From NCBI GenBank assembly GCA_028279405.1, contig JANQNU010000036.1, positions 186,001 through 250,000 of the forward strand: 64,000 bases of DNA, written 5' to 3'. The stretch is from Phycisphaerae bacterium. GTDB taxonomy: Bacteria; Planctomycetota; Phycisphaerae; UBA1845; Fen-1342. The position numbers and the translations under genes are program-made. Below, piece by piece: positions 9,102 to 19,700 of this stretch (position 1 is the stretch's first letter; each line of letters starts with the position of its first letter). The notes beneath the pieces were generated by a model that was given only the letters and a program-made list of their open reading frames with translations, was not told where the DNA came from and searched no databases.

Positions 9102-11474
9102 ATGCATCGGTTCGGGGTGGTAGCGCTTGGTGTCACGGTGTTGGTCGTAGCGGGGGTGATGGCGGAAGAAACCGTCACTACTCCTTTGCCGTCGGAGTCC
9201 GAAACGGCCTCGTACGAGGGCAAGACTGTCCAACAGTGGCTTGCCGACCTGACCGTCGATGATGAGGCGGTCCAGGACGAAGCCGCGCATGCGCTGATCG
9301 CACTGGGGCCGGCGGCGTATCCGGAGTTGTTGGAGGCGGCGCGCATCGACAATCCTCTGCGTGGACGCATGATTGACGCTTTCGCGCGTCGTGGCGCGCC
9401 TGTCGTCCCGACGTTGTTCGCAATCGCACGATTTCGAGCATGCTCCGCCTTTCATTCGGGCTTCGTCGAGCAGACGCTGAAGAGAATGGGCGCCGTTGCG
9501 CATCCGGCGCTTCGGCGCGCGATCTTTGGACGCGACCCGCTGGTGCGCGAGGTAGCGATCGTCGCGCTGTGCTACGCAGACGATATCGCTTCCAGCGCTG
9601 CTGCCCAGACGATCCTGCGTGACGTGCTACTGCGTCATCCGGACGAGGCTGTCCGAATGAGGATCATGGAACAGATCGATCGATGGGGTACGTTGTACGA
9701 ACAGCGGAGTGCGCTCATTCGGCCGAAGGTGGCAATGCTAGAGGTGGCGCTGGACGATCCATCGCCTCGTATTCGGTATCTGGCAGCACTGAGGCACGTT
9801 GATATCGATGGCGGGTACGACCCGCGCGTTGTCGATACGCTGGTGGAGATGCTGGAAGCGGGGGTCCGGCCGTATAGGGCTGCGAAGTCGCTCCTGTGGT
9901 TCGGCCCCCTGGCAGCGCCGGCGATCCCGAGGCTGCTCGCGGTAGTGGACGGAATTGAACACGCTGCCCACGCGGCGCGTGTGCTCGGTCGGATCGGGCC
10001 GGAAGCGTTGCCGGGTTTGCTCGAACGATTGCCCAGTTGGAGTACGGCGTCATGCGTGGCGCGCGCCATCGGTACGATCAATCAGCATTGGCATCCTTTC
10101 ATGACCGATTCGCAGGTCGCGCAGATCTGCACAGCCTTGCTCACCGAGGCGAGACGTTATCAGTCTGGATTTTGCGAGGCGGTTGAAGCCCTGGGCGAGC
10201 TCGGACCACGGGCGAAGGACAGCGTGCCGATGCTGATCGCACTGCTTGACGATTACCCTCACCCTGGGTGCGTCTACCAAGCACTCGGTCGGATTGGCCC
10301 GGATGCGGTAGCGGCAGTTCCGGCCCTCGAGAAAGCGGTCGCATCCGGCAGTTCGTCCGCCGCCCAGGCGCTCGGGCGGCTGGGCCCGACGGCGGTGCCG
10401 GCCTTGGTCGCGGGTCTCGAACACCCCGACCGAGATGTTCGGCGCTGGTCGGCAGAATCATTGGGCGCGATCGGCCACGAAGCTGCCGCGGCGGCGGTGC
10501 CCGCGCTGCGCAAGGTGCTATGTGATCGTGCTGTTCGACGGACGGCGCTCGATGCTTTTTCGGAAATGGGCCCGCACGCTGCACCAGTCATTCCCGAGTT
10601 GATCCGGATGCTGATCGACGGTGGCAGCCCGTCGACCAGGGCGAGTGCGGTAGCGGGACTGCGTTCGATCGGGCCAAAGGCCGTTCCAGCGCTGATCGCA
10701 GTCAAGGACACGATTCTGGCCCGGATTGCTTCTCCGCGGAAAGGATACCTGGGGGAGTACTATTCCGCGTTGTTAATCATCGGTGAAACGGACGCACTGC
10801 TACCCGCGCTGGTACGCGACCTGGAGCAGGATGATATGGTGGCGTGCTGGGCGGCGCTGAGCGTCCTTGAGGAGTTGGGACCGAAAGCTCGTCCCGCTGC
10901 GGATGCGATTGTCGGGTTCATGAAGTCGGCGCCCCGAGGAAACGCGAGCGTGGTCATGGATCTGCGGGTCGTTGCCGCGCGGGCCGTAACCAGGATCGCT
11001 CCCGAGGACGGCCGTGGCACCGCTTTTCTGAAAGAGCGGCTTGTCGATTCGGACAGCAGGACGGCGATGTGGGCGGCCATTGCCTTGGCCGAATTGGAGT
11101 CTGCGGACACGAGAGCGATTCGGGTCCTTCGATCGCACCTCGATTCGGCGGATCCAAAAGGCGCCGTCGCATGCGCCGGGGCGCTTCTGCGCGTTCCTGC
11201 GGAACGCAAAAACGCCAGTCGTCATCTGCGTGACTATCTGACTCGTCGGTACACACAGTTATTGGCGGCAATCGCACTGACGGAGGCCGGTATCGCTGAT
11301 CCTGACGCGATCCGGATTGCTGGGGTTGGTGGAATCTCCATCGGGGTCAACGGACTTGCCGCCGTTGCGGATCGGAGTCCCGCGGCGCACCTGTTACTGA
11401 GCGAGGCATCGCGGCACCGGGACCGCTATGTTCGTGTAAAGGCGCGTGCCGCGCTCGCGACGATCGCCGAGTAG
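9102..11474 (+). CDS. Exported HEAT-repeat protein
   Basis: A signal peptide (MHRFGVVALGVTVLVVAGVMA) is followed by YEGKTVQQWLADLTVDDEAV, the typical opening of planctomycete HEAT-repeat proteins, and then by more than a dozen ~35-residue helical repeats such as EAAHALIALGPAAYPELL and LGRIGPEALPGLLERL. HEAT/PBS-lyase-like repeats make a superhelical protein-binding surface; no catalytic motif is visible. The 790-residue product is probably periplasmic. GGGAGG lies seven bases before the ATG. It is divergent from the PKS operon and convergent with the next gene, so probably a single-gene unit. Confidence 0.85.
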   Translation: MHRFGVVALGVTVLVVAGVMAEETVTTPLPSESETASYEGKTVQQWLADLTVDDEAVQDEAAHALIALGPAAYPELLEAARIDNPLRGRMIDAFARRGAPVVPTLFAIARFRACSAFHSGFVEQTLKRMGAVAHPALRRAIFGRDPLVREVAIVALCYADDIASSAAAQTILRDVLLRHPDEAVRMRIMEQIDRWGTLYEQRSALIRPKVAMLEVALDDPSPRIRYLAALRHVDIDGGYDPRVVDTLVEMLEAGVRPYRAAKSLLWFGPLAAPAIPRLLAVVDGIEHAAHAARVLGRIGPEALPGLLERLPSWSTASCVARAIGTINQHWHPFMTDSQVAQICTALLTEARRYQSGFCEAVEALGELGPRAKDSVPMLIALLDDYPHPGCVYQALGRIGPDAVAAVPALEKAVASGSSSAAQALGRLGPTAVPALVAGLEHPDRDVRRWSAESLGAIGHEAAAAAVPALRKVLCDRAVRRTALDAFSEMGPHAAPVIPELIRMLIDGGSPSTRASAVAGLRSIGPKAVPALIAVKDTILARIASPRKGYLGEYYSALLIIGETDALLPALVRDLEQDDMVACWAALSVLEELGPKARPAADAIVGFMKSAPRGNASVVMDLRVVAARAVTRIAPEDGRGTAFLKERLVDSDSRTAMWAAIALAELESADTRAIRVLRSHLDSADPKGAVACAGALLRVPAERKNASRHLRDYLTRRYTQLLAAIALTEAGIADPDAIRIAGVGGISIGVNGLAAVADRSPAAHLLLSEASRHRDRYVRVKARAALATIAE

Positions 11475-11531
11475 CGAGATCGCAATGCGCGGCACGGATG
11501 CCTTGGTACCTTGTCGCGACGGTCGAGACGA

Positions 11532-12755
11532 CTAGAGGCTGGCCACGAACACTGCTGAGTAGAATTGCAGTGGTACGCCGGTTTCGTAGACCGCGAGGAA
11601 TCCAAGCTTGTCTCCGTCGAGGGCCTGCTCGTCGATTGCCAGGTCGACGAGTGTCAGGTTCGGGTCGTTGACCAGTAAGGACGAGAGATCGACCACGCGG
11701 GTAAGGGTGTTGGTGCGTGCGGAGAACAGGTAGATCCCGATCTGCCCGCCGGCACCTGTGCCGCGAAACGCGATGCGGTTCCCGTCGATCGAGGGACCGT
11801 AGAAGAACGTGAAGCCGGTGAATGTGCCGGTGCCGTTCGGGATGGGAGTCGAAAGGTCCGCGACGCGGCGCAGCGTTCCGCCGAGGTCGGTGTAGATGCC
11901 CTGTTGGCCGGCGGTACCCTGGCCGTAGAAGACGGTGGCGCCGCGGTCAGTGGAGGGGCGGTCGCCGAAGGAGGTGAACGTCCCTGTGCCGCCGGGAATG
12001 GCGGTGGTCGTGTCGGCGACGGTCTGCAGCGTCGTGGGGCTCGCGCCGGTGTACACGCCGGACCGCTGGGCGTTCTCACCGGCGAAGGCGACCTCTGTCG
12101 CGCCGGCGCTCACATTCGGCTGGAAGAATGTAAACGGCTGATTCGTGCCGGGAACCAGCGTGGTTGTGTTGGCAACCAGTGTGAGTGCGTTCGTTCGAAT
12201 GTAGACCGCCGGTCCGCCCAGCGTGGTCCAGGCGGAGAATCCGATCGTGCGTCCTTCGCGTCCGACGAAGAAGAACTCCGTCAGGAAACCGAATCCACCC
12301 GGGTCCGGCGTTGCGGGGTCTGCGACAATGGTCAGCGGTCCGTTCCCGTTGCGCGAGTAGATGCCGCGGCAGTTGAAGCCGGCGTAGTTGGCGGCGCCAC
12401 TGAATGTTGCGCCTCCGGCCCCGAGTGCCGGCTGACTGAAGCCCACGAACAGCAGTGGACAGCCCGGCATGGCGGTGCACCCGTCGGCGATTGCTTGCAA
12501 CGTACCGTTGCGTGCCCGGTAGATGCCCTCTCCCGTGATGCAACCGGGTGGGATCGCGCCCGATCCGAGGAATGCCACGTCGCCGTCGTTCAGCGACGGC
12601 TGCGAGAGCGATATGAATGTGCCGACCCCGCCGGGGATTGTCGTATTGGTGTCGGCGATTCGTGTGAACGTGATGCCCTGCGCTCCCGAGAGCGCTGCTC
12701 CAAGGCCGAAAACTCCGATCGTTAGCAAAGCGCGATGCAGCGGTGCCGTCGTCAT
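11532..12755 (-). CDS. Exported repeat protein of the DUF7453 / NxxGxxxxAF tandem-repeat type
   Basis: After a signal peptide (MTTAPLHRALLTIGVFGLGAALSGAQG) the ~407-residue protein consists of about six ~60-residue repeats. Each has the form VADTTTAIPGGTGTFTSF, a short GATVFYGQG-like strand, then GIYTDLGGTLRRVADL. The pattern suggests a beta-propeller or beta-solenoid surface protein; comparable repeats are named DUF7453, and I judge membership by the repeat alone. No catalytic residues are recognised. The start is ATG at 12755, with GGAGGAG nine bases upstream; an upstream in-frame extension to 12839 has no signal peptide and is rejected. Function unknown. Confidence 0.75.
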   Translation of the reverse strand: MTTAPLHRALLTIGVFGLGAALSGAQGITFTRIADTNTTIPGGVGTFISLSQPSLNDGDVAFLGSGAIPPGCITGEGIYRARNGTLQAIADGCTAMPGCPLLFVGFSQPALGAGGATFSGAANYAGFNCRGIYSRNGNGPLTIVADPATPDPGGFGFLTEFFFVGREGRTIGFSAWTTLGGPAVYIRTNALTLVANTTTLVPGTNQPFTFFQPNVSAGATEVAFAGENAQRSGVYTGASPTTLQTVADTTTAIPGGTGTFTSFGDRPSTDRGATVFYGQGTAGQQGIYTDLGGTLRRVADLSTPIPNGTGTFTGFTFFYGPSIDGNRIAFRGTGAGGQIGIYLFSARTNTLTRVVDLSSLLVNDPNLTLVDLAIDEQALDGDKLGFLAVYETGVPLQFYSAVFVASL

Positions 12756-12940
12756 GATGCTACTCCTCCAACTTGGGTGGTTCGAGACATCGGCGCGAGC
12801 AAGACCGCTCGCGCTCCCCGACAGCGACGGCGTCCACATCCTACGACTCGGTGTATAGTGTGTACAGAATTTATGATCGCAAGCGGATGGATTGACGGCT
12901 GAGATTCACGGTAGTTTGCGACCGTCCGGACACGTCAGCG

Positions 12941-12946
12941 TATATT
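12941..12946 (+). promoter_or_regulatory. Possible -10 element of the lipoprotein gene
   Basis: TATATT is preceded by TTGCGA at 12916-12921 (19-bp spacer). The pair is suboptimal but well placed in the divergent region for a transcript of the gene starting at 13000. Confidence 0.25.
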
Positions 12947-12999
12947 GTGCTGGTTACGCAAGCGGTTACGACAGTTCGGTCTTGAAAAGGAGTGACTCG

Positions 13000-13383
13000 A
13001 TGAAGATCCTGTCAATCTTGGTTCCGCTGAGTTTCTTCGCAGGTCTGGCGGTTCTCACGGGGTGTGCCGGCCAATCCTCGGCGTATGCCAGCACCGTGTC
13101 GCTATTGCCGGTCGACGGGGATACCCAGGCGTACGACGTCACAATCGTTATTGAGGACCGGTCAGACGGGGACCGGCCGTCGGTCATCAGCGCGCCGCGT
13201 TTGCGGCTGGTAGCAGGTGAACCGGCGACGATGAACATAACCGATGCCGAGGAAGGCATTGCCTGTACCGCGGTCGTGGATCAAGCCGCGACGCCGCCCG
13301 AAGTACGGACGACGGTGACGATCACGAAGGATGGACGACCCGTCTGGTCCGAGGAGCGGACGACTGCGCTGCAACAGCCCTAG
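13000..13383 (+). CDS. Small lipoprotein of unknown function
   Basis: The 127-residue product starts MKILSILVPLSFFAGLAVLTGCAG: a lipoprotein signal peptide with lipobox LTGC, so it should be lipid-anchored at the cysteine. The start is decided by the AAAGGAG ribosome binding site just upstream; the longer frame from 12892 would bury the signal peptide. The mature part (~106 residues) is beta-rich and resembles periplasmic domains such as VTIVIEDRSDGDR, with no recognised motif. It converges on bamA with only 15 bp between the stops. Confidence 0.75.
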   Translation: MKILSILVPLSFFAGLAVLTGCAGQSSAYASTVSLLPVDGDTQAYDVTIVIEDRSDGDRPSVISAPRLRLVAGEPATMNITDAEEGIACTAVVDQAATPPEVRTTVTITKDGRPVWSEERTTALQQP

Positions 13384-13398
13384 AGGGGCAGGCGCCGG

Positions 13399-15717
13399 CT
13401 AGAACGAAGCGCCGAACGAGAAGTTGAACACGCGGTTTTCGTCCTGGTCGTTCTCGGAGATCGGGAAGCCGAAGTCGAACACCAGCGGCACGGGGCCGAA
13501 GAAGTCGAGCTTGACGCGGAATCCGAAACCGACCGATGCTCGCCAGTCGGTGATCTCGAAGTCTTCTTCGACGGTTCCCATGTCCAGGAACGTAACACCG
13601 CGAACGCTGTCGCCGTAGAGCGGGAACGAATACTCTGCGCCCGTCAGCAGGATGAAGTCGCCGCCGACCGGGGTATCGAGAATCCCTCGGCGCGGCGACA
13701 CGCCTCGGAAGGTGAAGCCGCGCAATGAGCCAAAACCACCGCCAAAGAACCCTTCGAAGATCGGTGCGTCGCCAACGATGAACGACGCGTCGGCACGCAG
13801 CGCTAGAACGTGCTTGCGGTCGAGGACATCAGTCCGAACGGTCTTGTACCAGGTGATTCCCGCCGCCGGCCGTCCGAAGTCGTAGTCGCCGCCCAGTGCG
13901 CCGACCTGTTCCCAGCCGAGGCTGAACCGGTAGCCGCTCGTGGGAAAAACGCGGCTATCGGTGGTATCGCGGATGAGTCCGGCGCGCATGCTGGTCAGGA
14001 AATTGTCGCCACGCTCGTCGCGAACGTCGCTCGGTACGAGAGCGTCGAGATCGTCGACTTCCACTTGTTCGAAACGCAACGAACCTTCCAACGCCCAGCC
14101 GTCGAGCGCCCCGCCCTCGAATCGCTTGCCGAGGGTCACGTTGAAGCCGAGCCGCTCCTCGTCCCAGCCTTCGCGCGGCCGTTCGAACAGATACGCCGCG
14201 ATGTCGAGCCGAAGCGGCTTGTCGAAGAGGTAGGGCTCCGTGAAGTTGATCCGGAACTGAGAAAGCTCGGTACCCGGGGCGAGGCGAATGTTGAGCCGCT
14301 GACCGTCCCCGCGAAACGCCTGGCCACGCAGGAACTCCTCCCAGCTGCGCGGCCAGTCGAAGAGGTCGAAATTACGATTGTCGATCGTGACGGACCCGAT
14401 GGCGCCATTGTCCGTGCTGACGCCGATGCCGAAGAGAATGTTGACCGTTTGCGCCTCCTCGACCTCGACCAGCGCTTCACGCAGCCCGCCTGATTCCGGC
14501 AACGGCGTGATCGAAGCCCGCGAGAATAGCGTTGTCTCGCGGATGTTGCGCTCGGACTCGCGGACTTTGCCCGAGTCATAGAGTTCGCCCGGCGTGAGCG
14601 CCACCTCTCGCCGAACGACTTCGTCTTTGGTGTATTCGTTGCCGCGGATCGTCACCCGCCCGACACGCGACTGCTGATTCTCGACGATGCCGACGCGGAT
14701 GGTCGCGACGGCCTCCTCCTCAGCAAACGCCAGGGTTGCATTGATCTGAGCGTCGATGTAGCCCGCGGTCCCGTACAAGTCACGTACGTTCTGAACGTCA
14801 CGGCGCAGGCGGTCCTCACGAATGATGTTGCCCGGCATGAGCTCCATCACTTCGCGAACGCGCTGGTCGCTATACACCTCGTTGCCATCAACTTCAATCC
14901 CGGAGACCCGGTATCGCGCTCCCTCCTCGATCACGAAGACGACCCGCAGATCGCTGCGCTCCGCCTCGTCGAACTCGAGGCGATACCCGACCCGCGCGTC
15001 GAGAAACCCGTCATTCCGATAGAACTGCTGTAGGGTGATTGCGTCCTGTTCGGCCCGCTCCTCGTCGAGTGCTCCCTTGCGGAAGACCCACAGGTACGTG
15101 CTGGTGGCGATCTTCGATCGCAGCTGGGGCGTCGGGAAGGCCCGGTTCCCCTCGAACTCGATATCGCGGACGCGGACCCGCGGGCCCTCGCTGATGCGAT
15201 AGACAACGCGGTCCGATTCCAGCGCGGTCTGGTCGAGTTCGATTGTGGCGTAGTAATACCCCCGCTCGCGATAGATCCTGAGCAACGCATCGCGCCCTCG
15301 GCTGATCAGGAACTCGTCGCGCGGCTCGCCGGCGCTGAAACCAAGTGCATCGAGCAGATCGTCTGTTTCGACCTCTTCGTTGCCCAACACCTCGAGCGAC
15401 TGGACGATCGGCTTTTCACGCACTTGAAAGATGACGACGACGCCGTCACCTTCGATACGGGTCGCCGCCCGCGCGCCGAGGAACTTGCGGCTCTTGAGGA
15501 GCTCGTTGACGTCCCGTTCGGCCACGGGCGTGCTGAATGGCTGCCCCGTACGGGTCTGGATCAGGGCGCGCACGAAACCGTCGCTGATCGTTTGCAGCCC
15601 TTCGAACTCTACGCGCCGGACGATCCGGCCTTCACGGCTGTCCTGAGCGCCGGCCGGCAGCGCCGCCGCGATCAGCAGAGGGACCGCCACCAAAGGGAGC
15701 AGACGTGGTACATCCAT
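13399..15717 (-). CDS. bamA: Outer membrane protein assembly factor BamA
   Basis: The 772-residue protein has a signal peptide (MDVPRLLPLVAVPLLIAAALPAGA), five POTRA-like segments (first: GRIVRRVEFEGLQTISDGFV) and a C-terminal 16-strand barrel region that contains GSLRGFTFRGVSPR and ends in the outer-membrane signature with a terminal phenylalanine (FNFSFGASF). This length and order match BamA, which inserts beta-barrel proteins into the outer membrane, and its presence shows a diderm envelope. The start is ATG at 15717; the ribosome binding site is weak. The nearest genes are unrelated and on the other strand, so I see no operon with other Bam or lipid A genes here. Confidence 0.9.
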   Translation of the reverse strand: MDVPRLLPLVAVPLLIAAALPAGAQDSREGRIVRRVEFEGLQTISDGFVRALIQTRTGQPFSTPVAERDVNELLKSRKFLGARAATRIEGDGVVVIFQVREKPIVQSLEVLGNEEVETDDLLDALGFSAGEPRDEFLISRGRDALLRIYRERGYYYATIELDQTALESDRVVYRISEGPRVRVRDIEFEGNRAFPTPQLRSKIATSTYLWVFRKGALDEERAEQDAITLQQFYRNDGFLDARVGYRLEFDEAERSDLRVVFVIEEGARYRVSGIEVDGNEVYSDQRVREVMELMPGNIIREDRLRRDVQNVRDLYGTAGYIDAQINATLAFAEEEAVATIRVGIVENQQSRVGRVTIRGNEYTKDEVVRREVALTPGELYDSGKVRESERNIRETTLFSRASITPLPESGGLREALVEVEEAQTVNILFGIGVSTDNGAIGSVTIDNRNFDLFDWPRSWEEFLRGQAFRGDGQRLNIRLAPGTELSQFRINFTEPYLFDKPLRLDIAAYLFERPREGWDEERLGFNVTLGKRFEGGALDGWALEGSLRFEQVEVDDLDALVPSDVRDERGDNFLTSMRAGLIRDTTDSRVFPTSGYRFSLGWEQVGALGGDYDFGRPAAGITWYKTVRTDVLDRKHVLALRADASFIVGDAPIFEGFFGGGFGSLRGFTFRGVSPRRGILDTPVGGDFILLTGAEYSFPLYGDSVRGVTFLDMGTVEEDFEITDWRASVGFGFRVKLDFFGPVPLVFDFGFPISENDQDENRVFNFSFGASF

Positions 15718-15936
15718 GAATCACCGCCAGACATTGAGCGAGCTGTTGATCATGAGATTGGCGCTGATCGGATCAGCCTCGAAACCGCGCTTCGGTCCGT
15801 ACTATAGCGAGCCGCGCCGGGGCTGCAATCCTGCCGCTCGCATTGTCGCCGCCTCGGGCCGGGGCACGCCCCGTCGTCTCGATCCGCGCCTGGCGCGATC
15901 TGGAACGGCGCTGCGGCTACCGCCAGCCATCGTACA

Positions 15937-16722
15937 ATGGTGACAATGAGCGCGGAGCACGGAGCACCACCGGAGATTGCCGTCGTCGATGTCGGTGAAA
16001 CTTCGTTGACGCGTGCGCGCGCGACGCGGCTGGCTGCGCAGTTGGGCGCTCCGTTTCTGGAGAACGCCGACGCGGCTGCCTCGTGGTTCCTGGCCGTGAC
16101 GGCTGACCGGGTCGAACTCCGTTCGGGCTCTTCGAACGCACCAGGTCCGGTGTATGCCGAATTCGTCGCTGGCGCCGCTGGCTACGCCCGTCGTCGGAGC
16201 GCGCCACAGGGCTTGCTCGTACGGACGGTCAAAGGGCGGCTATCGGCTCCGAACGTGATCGATGCGACGGCTGGTCTTGGGCGCGATGCGTTCCGTCTGG
16301 CCGCTGCCGGCTGCCAAGTGTACGCGATCGAGCGGCGTCCGGAGATCGCGGCGCTCTTCGAGGATGGTTTGCGACGGGCGGCGGAAGTGCCGGCGTTGCA
16401 GCCCGTCGTCGAACGGATTCGGCTGACCGTCGCTGATGCGCGAAGCGCGATTCGCGCGCGGCAAGTGCCGGCGGACGTGATCTACCTCGATCCGATGTAC
16501 CCCTTGCGGAAACAATCCGCACTCGTCAAAAAAGAGCTGCGGGCGCTGCGAAGTGTCGTTGGCGACGATCGGGATGCCGAGCAGTTGCTGGCGGTTGCGC
16601 GCCGCGCCGCCAGACTCCGCGTGGTGGTCAAGCGAATGCGGACGGCGCCCTGCCTGGTCGAGTCGCCGGTTCGCTCGACACGCGATCGAACGACACGCTA
16701 CGACGTCTATGAACGCTCCTAG
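15937..16722 (+). CDS. RsmJ-like 16S rRNA (guanine-N2) methyltransferase
   Basis: The order of motifs follows RsmJ: NVIDATAGLGRDAFRLAAAGC (SAM motif I), VYAIERRPEIAALFEDGLRRA, DVIYLDPMYPLRKQSALVKKELR (catalytic motif IV) and RVVVKRMRTAPCL. RsmJ methylates G1516 of E. coli 16S rRNA. The protein is about 261 residues, near family size. The ATGs at 15937 and 15946 are both possible; neither has a strong ribosome binding site. Its stop shares the palindrome CTAG with the stop of the convergent macroglobulin gene (16719-16722). Confidence 0.8.
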   Translation: MVTMSAEHGAPPEIAVVDVGETSLTRARATRLAAQLGAPFLENADAAASWFLAVTADRVELRSGSSNAPGPVYAEFVAGAAGYARRRSAPQGLLVRTVKGRLSAPNVIDATAGLGRDAFRLAAAGCQVYAIERRPEIAALFEDGLRRAAEVPALQPVVERIRLTVADARSAIRARQVPADVIYLDPMYPLRKQSALVKKELRALRSVVGDDRDAEQLLAVARRAARLRVVVKRMRTAPCLVESPVRSTRDRTTRYDVYERS

Positions 16723-19700
16723 CGCACGATCAATGGAGTCGATTCGAAAGTCGCAACCGGAACGACCTCCGTTCCTACAGTTACCGTGGGCTGCGGCATC
16801 TGGGCGCTGCCGGGGCGCGTTGCAACCATCAGGTACGAATGCTGGTATCGTCCTGGAGCGATGCGCCCGAGCCGATAGCGCAGCCGATCGCGTTCGCGGC
16901 GTTCGAGGATTCCGATCGCGATCGCCTCGCGCTTGAGTGACTTTGGAACCGCAAGTGCAAATGTATTTGCGGGCATCGTCTGCACCCACGCGATTGCGTC
17001 GACCGGTCGGCGAAAGTGGACGGTCTCGCGAACGAAGATTGTTTCGCCGGACGCGAACTCTGTAACCGGCTGCGTGTCGACCTCCCAGTGCTCGCTCACG
17101 TAGACCCCGCCCGTGGGCCGCGCTCGCTCGCGATCCGTGCGACGGGCCCGATAGTACGACCGCTCGACGGAAATCGACGGAGCCACTGCCGGCGGGAGCG
17201 GATCGGCGACAACGATCGGCTGCGCGACCTGCTGTTCGACGCCGCTGACAGTCATTCGAACATCAAAGGTCGCCACCCCGCGGGCGATCGCCTCGACCGG
17301 AACGATCAACGACACGATCTCCCCGGCTGCTATTGTCTCCTTCTTGCGGAGCGATCGATTGACCCGTCCGCGATCGAGCAGGGCCGTTGGCGCTCCCAGG
17401 TCGAGCGCCGCCTGGTCCGGAAACGCGATCGCAAAGTCGATCGGGTCGCGCGTTGGGTTCCGTAGCGAGATCGACAGCTGGACACGGTCGCCGACATGCA
17501 TCATTGCCGGCGCGTCCACCATCACTTCGAGACCAGTGTTGGCATCGATCAGTGCGTTGCCAGTGGCCATGATCCCACCCGGCCCGACCGCAACCGCGTG
17601 CAGACGATAGACCGACGGATGCACCGGCAGCGGTACAACCGTTCGCGCGACTCCCGCTTCGAACGGAGCGGATGCGGTCCACCATGGCGCGGGACCGGTC
17701 ACCGCGTCCGCCAGCGGGGCGGGAAGCACGACGTCGGTGGTCAGCGTGGCCGAGTTGCCCCGATGATCGGCCCAGACAAAGGACGCCCCGGGGCGTCGTC
17801 GAGCTTCCGCATCGATCGGGGTCAGCCACGTATGAAATCCCTGATCGTTGGCGTCGACGAGCCGCAACAGCACGTGCGTGAGACGAGGATCCGTCGACCG
17901 GATCGTGACGGCCACTGCTGCGCCGGGCGCGACGCGCTCCGCGGGCGCCGCGATCTGGAGCGCGCCCACAGACACGGACTCGTGCTGCTCGACGGGCAGG
18001 ATCTCTGCGGGAGCGCCATTCTCGAACAGCAGCACGGAAGCCGGTGTCTCGGGTATGTCCGGGATTCGCTGGTCCGCAGATCCGCGCCTCGCCGGAAGGC
18101 GCTGCAGCTGGAACGGATCGTCGTGCAGGACACAAACGATGCGTTCGCGATTCGTATCGTCGATCGTCAATTGCAACGTTTTTTCATTCGAATGCCAATG
18201 CGCGGTACGTTCGATCGGTGCCAGCGGACGCGGTGACCCGTCTCCCGCCACCTCGAACGCACGTTCGGTGAACAGCGACGCACCGGTGAGGCTTGGAATC
18301 TCCGCCGTCGCGCGATAGTGGCCTGGCTCGGTCGGGCGCCAGTATTCCGTCGCATACCCATTTACTCCCTGCCGCGCTGTAAGCGTCGCCACTGGCTTAT
18401 CGCCGCGGAAGATTCGCACGGTCGGCGGGTCGGCGAGGATTCGCTGTCGCGTGTCGAACCAGCCGACCTGGAAGCGGGCACCTTCGCCCACCCGCGGGCT
18501 CCCCGGTTCAACCAGTAGCCAGGCCGTGTGCTCCGCGCCATTTGTGAGATAGGCGCGAAAGTCGACGGCGCTGCTGCCGGCCCAGCCGGTTACCGTCGAC
18601 CAGAGCCCGACCGCCAACGGTTGCGTGTGCGGACGGAGGTGAGCCTCAAGCGTCGATACGCCGCGTTGGTCTGTATGACCGTGCTCCGAGAGTCCGCGGT
18701 AGTAACGCACCCGTGGCGTTTGCGTTGTCGCGGGAATGAAGGTGCGGGCTGTGACATCCGCCATGCGATCCGCGACCGGCGTTCCCCAGGGGTACCATCC
18801 CATGATGGTGAGCGGTACTTCTTCCTGTCCAAGCGACAACCGTGTCGGGGCACGGAGTCCGATCAGCAGGGGCTCGCCTGTCCGGTCATCCGGATGCACG
18901 CGGACCTGCCGCGGCAAGGTCTCCAGCACACGACCGGCAGCCGCCACGTTGACGCGCAAGGGTTGCGCGTCGAGCGTCTCGTCCAGCTGCAATGATGCCG
19001 AGAACAAGCCGACAGCTGAAGCTGTCGTGCGAACGGTTCGACGGTGCTTGTCGGCTGCGTCAGAAAAGGTCACCTCAACATCGACGGGTTCGTCTGTCGA
19101 CCACGGCGTTCCGCGCGCATCGAGCAGCAGCCCGGTGACGTCGACCGGGGCTCCGCGCACCGGCATCGGCGGCGTGGCAACCACCAGGGCACGTTGGGGC
19201 CCATCGTCCGACGGAGGGACGCTTTCCCCTTGTAGCACGACCTGGCCCGCGTCGGTATCCACGACACAAACCCAATGATGGTCGACCAACACGCGCCGCT
19301 CCGGCGGTAAGTCGAATCGCGCCTGTCCCTCCCGGACGTCAAAACGCGTCGGCACGAACGAACCGCGCATCCAGAAGTAGCCACGACCATTGGCCAAGCG
19401 GTCCAGCCAGACCAGGGCTCGCGTGCGGCCCAGGAGGGCCGTCCCGCGCGTGTCTGAAAGCGTAAGGAGTTGTTTTTGGCGTTGCGTCTTGCCACTAGGG
19501 AGCTTCCATCGTGCGATCAGAACCGCCGCCTGCCCGGAACTCTCGGTGAGCGCCACGTCGGAAACGTGCGTTTCGTTCGGCTGTTGCGGGTCCGGCGCCG
19601 CCGGCGTGAGGCGCTGCCGGAACAGCACCGAGCCCGATTCCGGTAGCTGTGATTCGATCAGCCGTCCCTGCCGCTCGGTCAACCACGCTACGAGATCCAG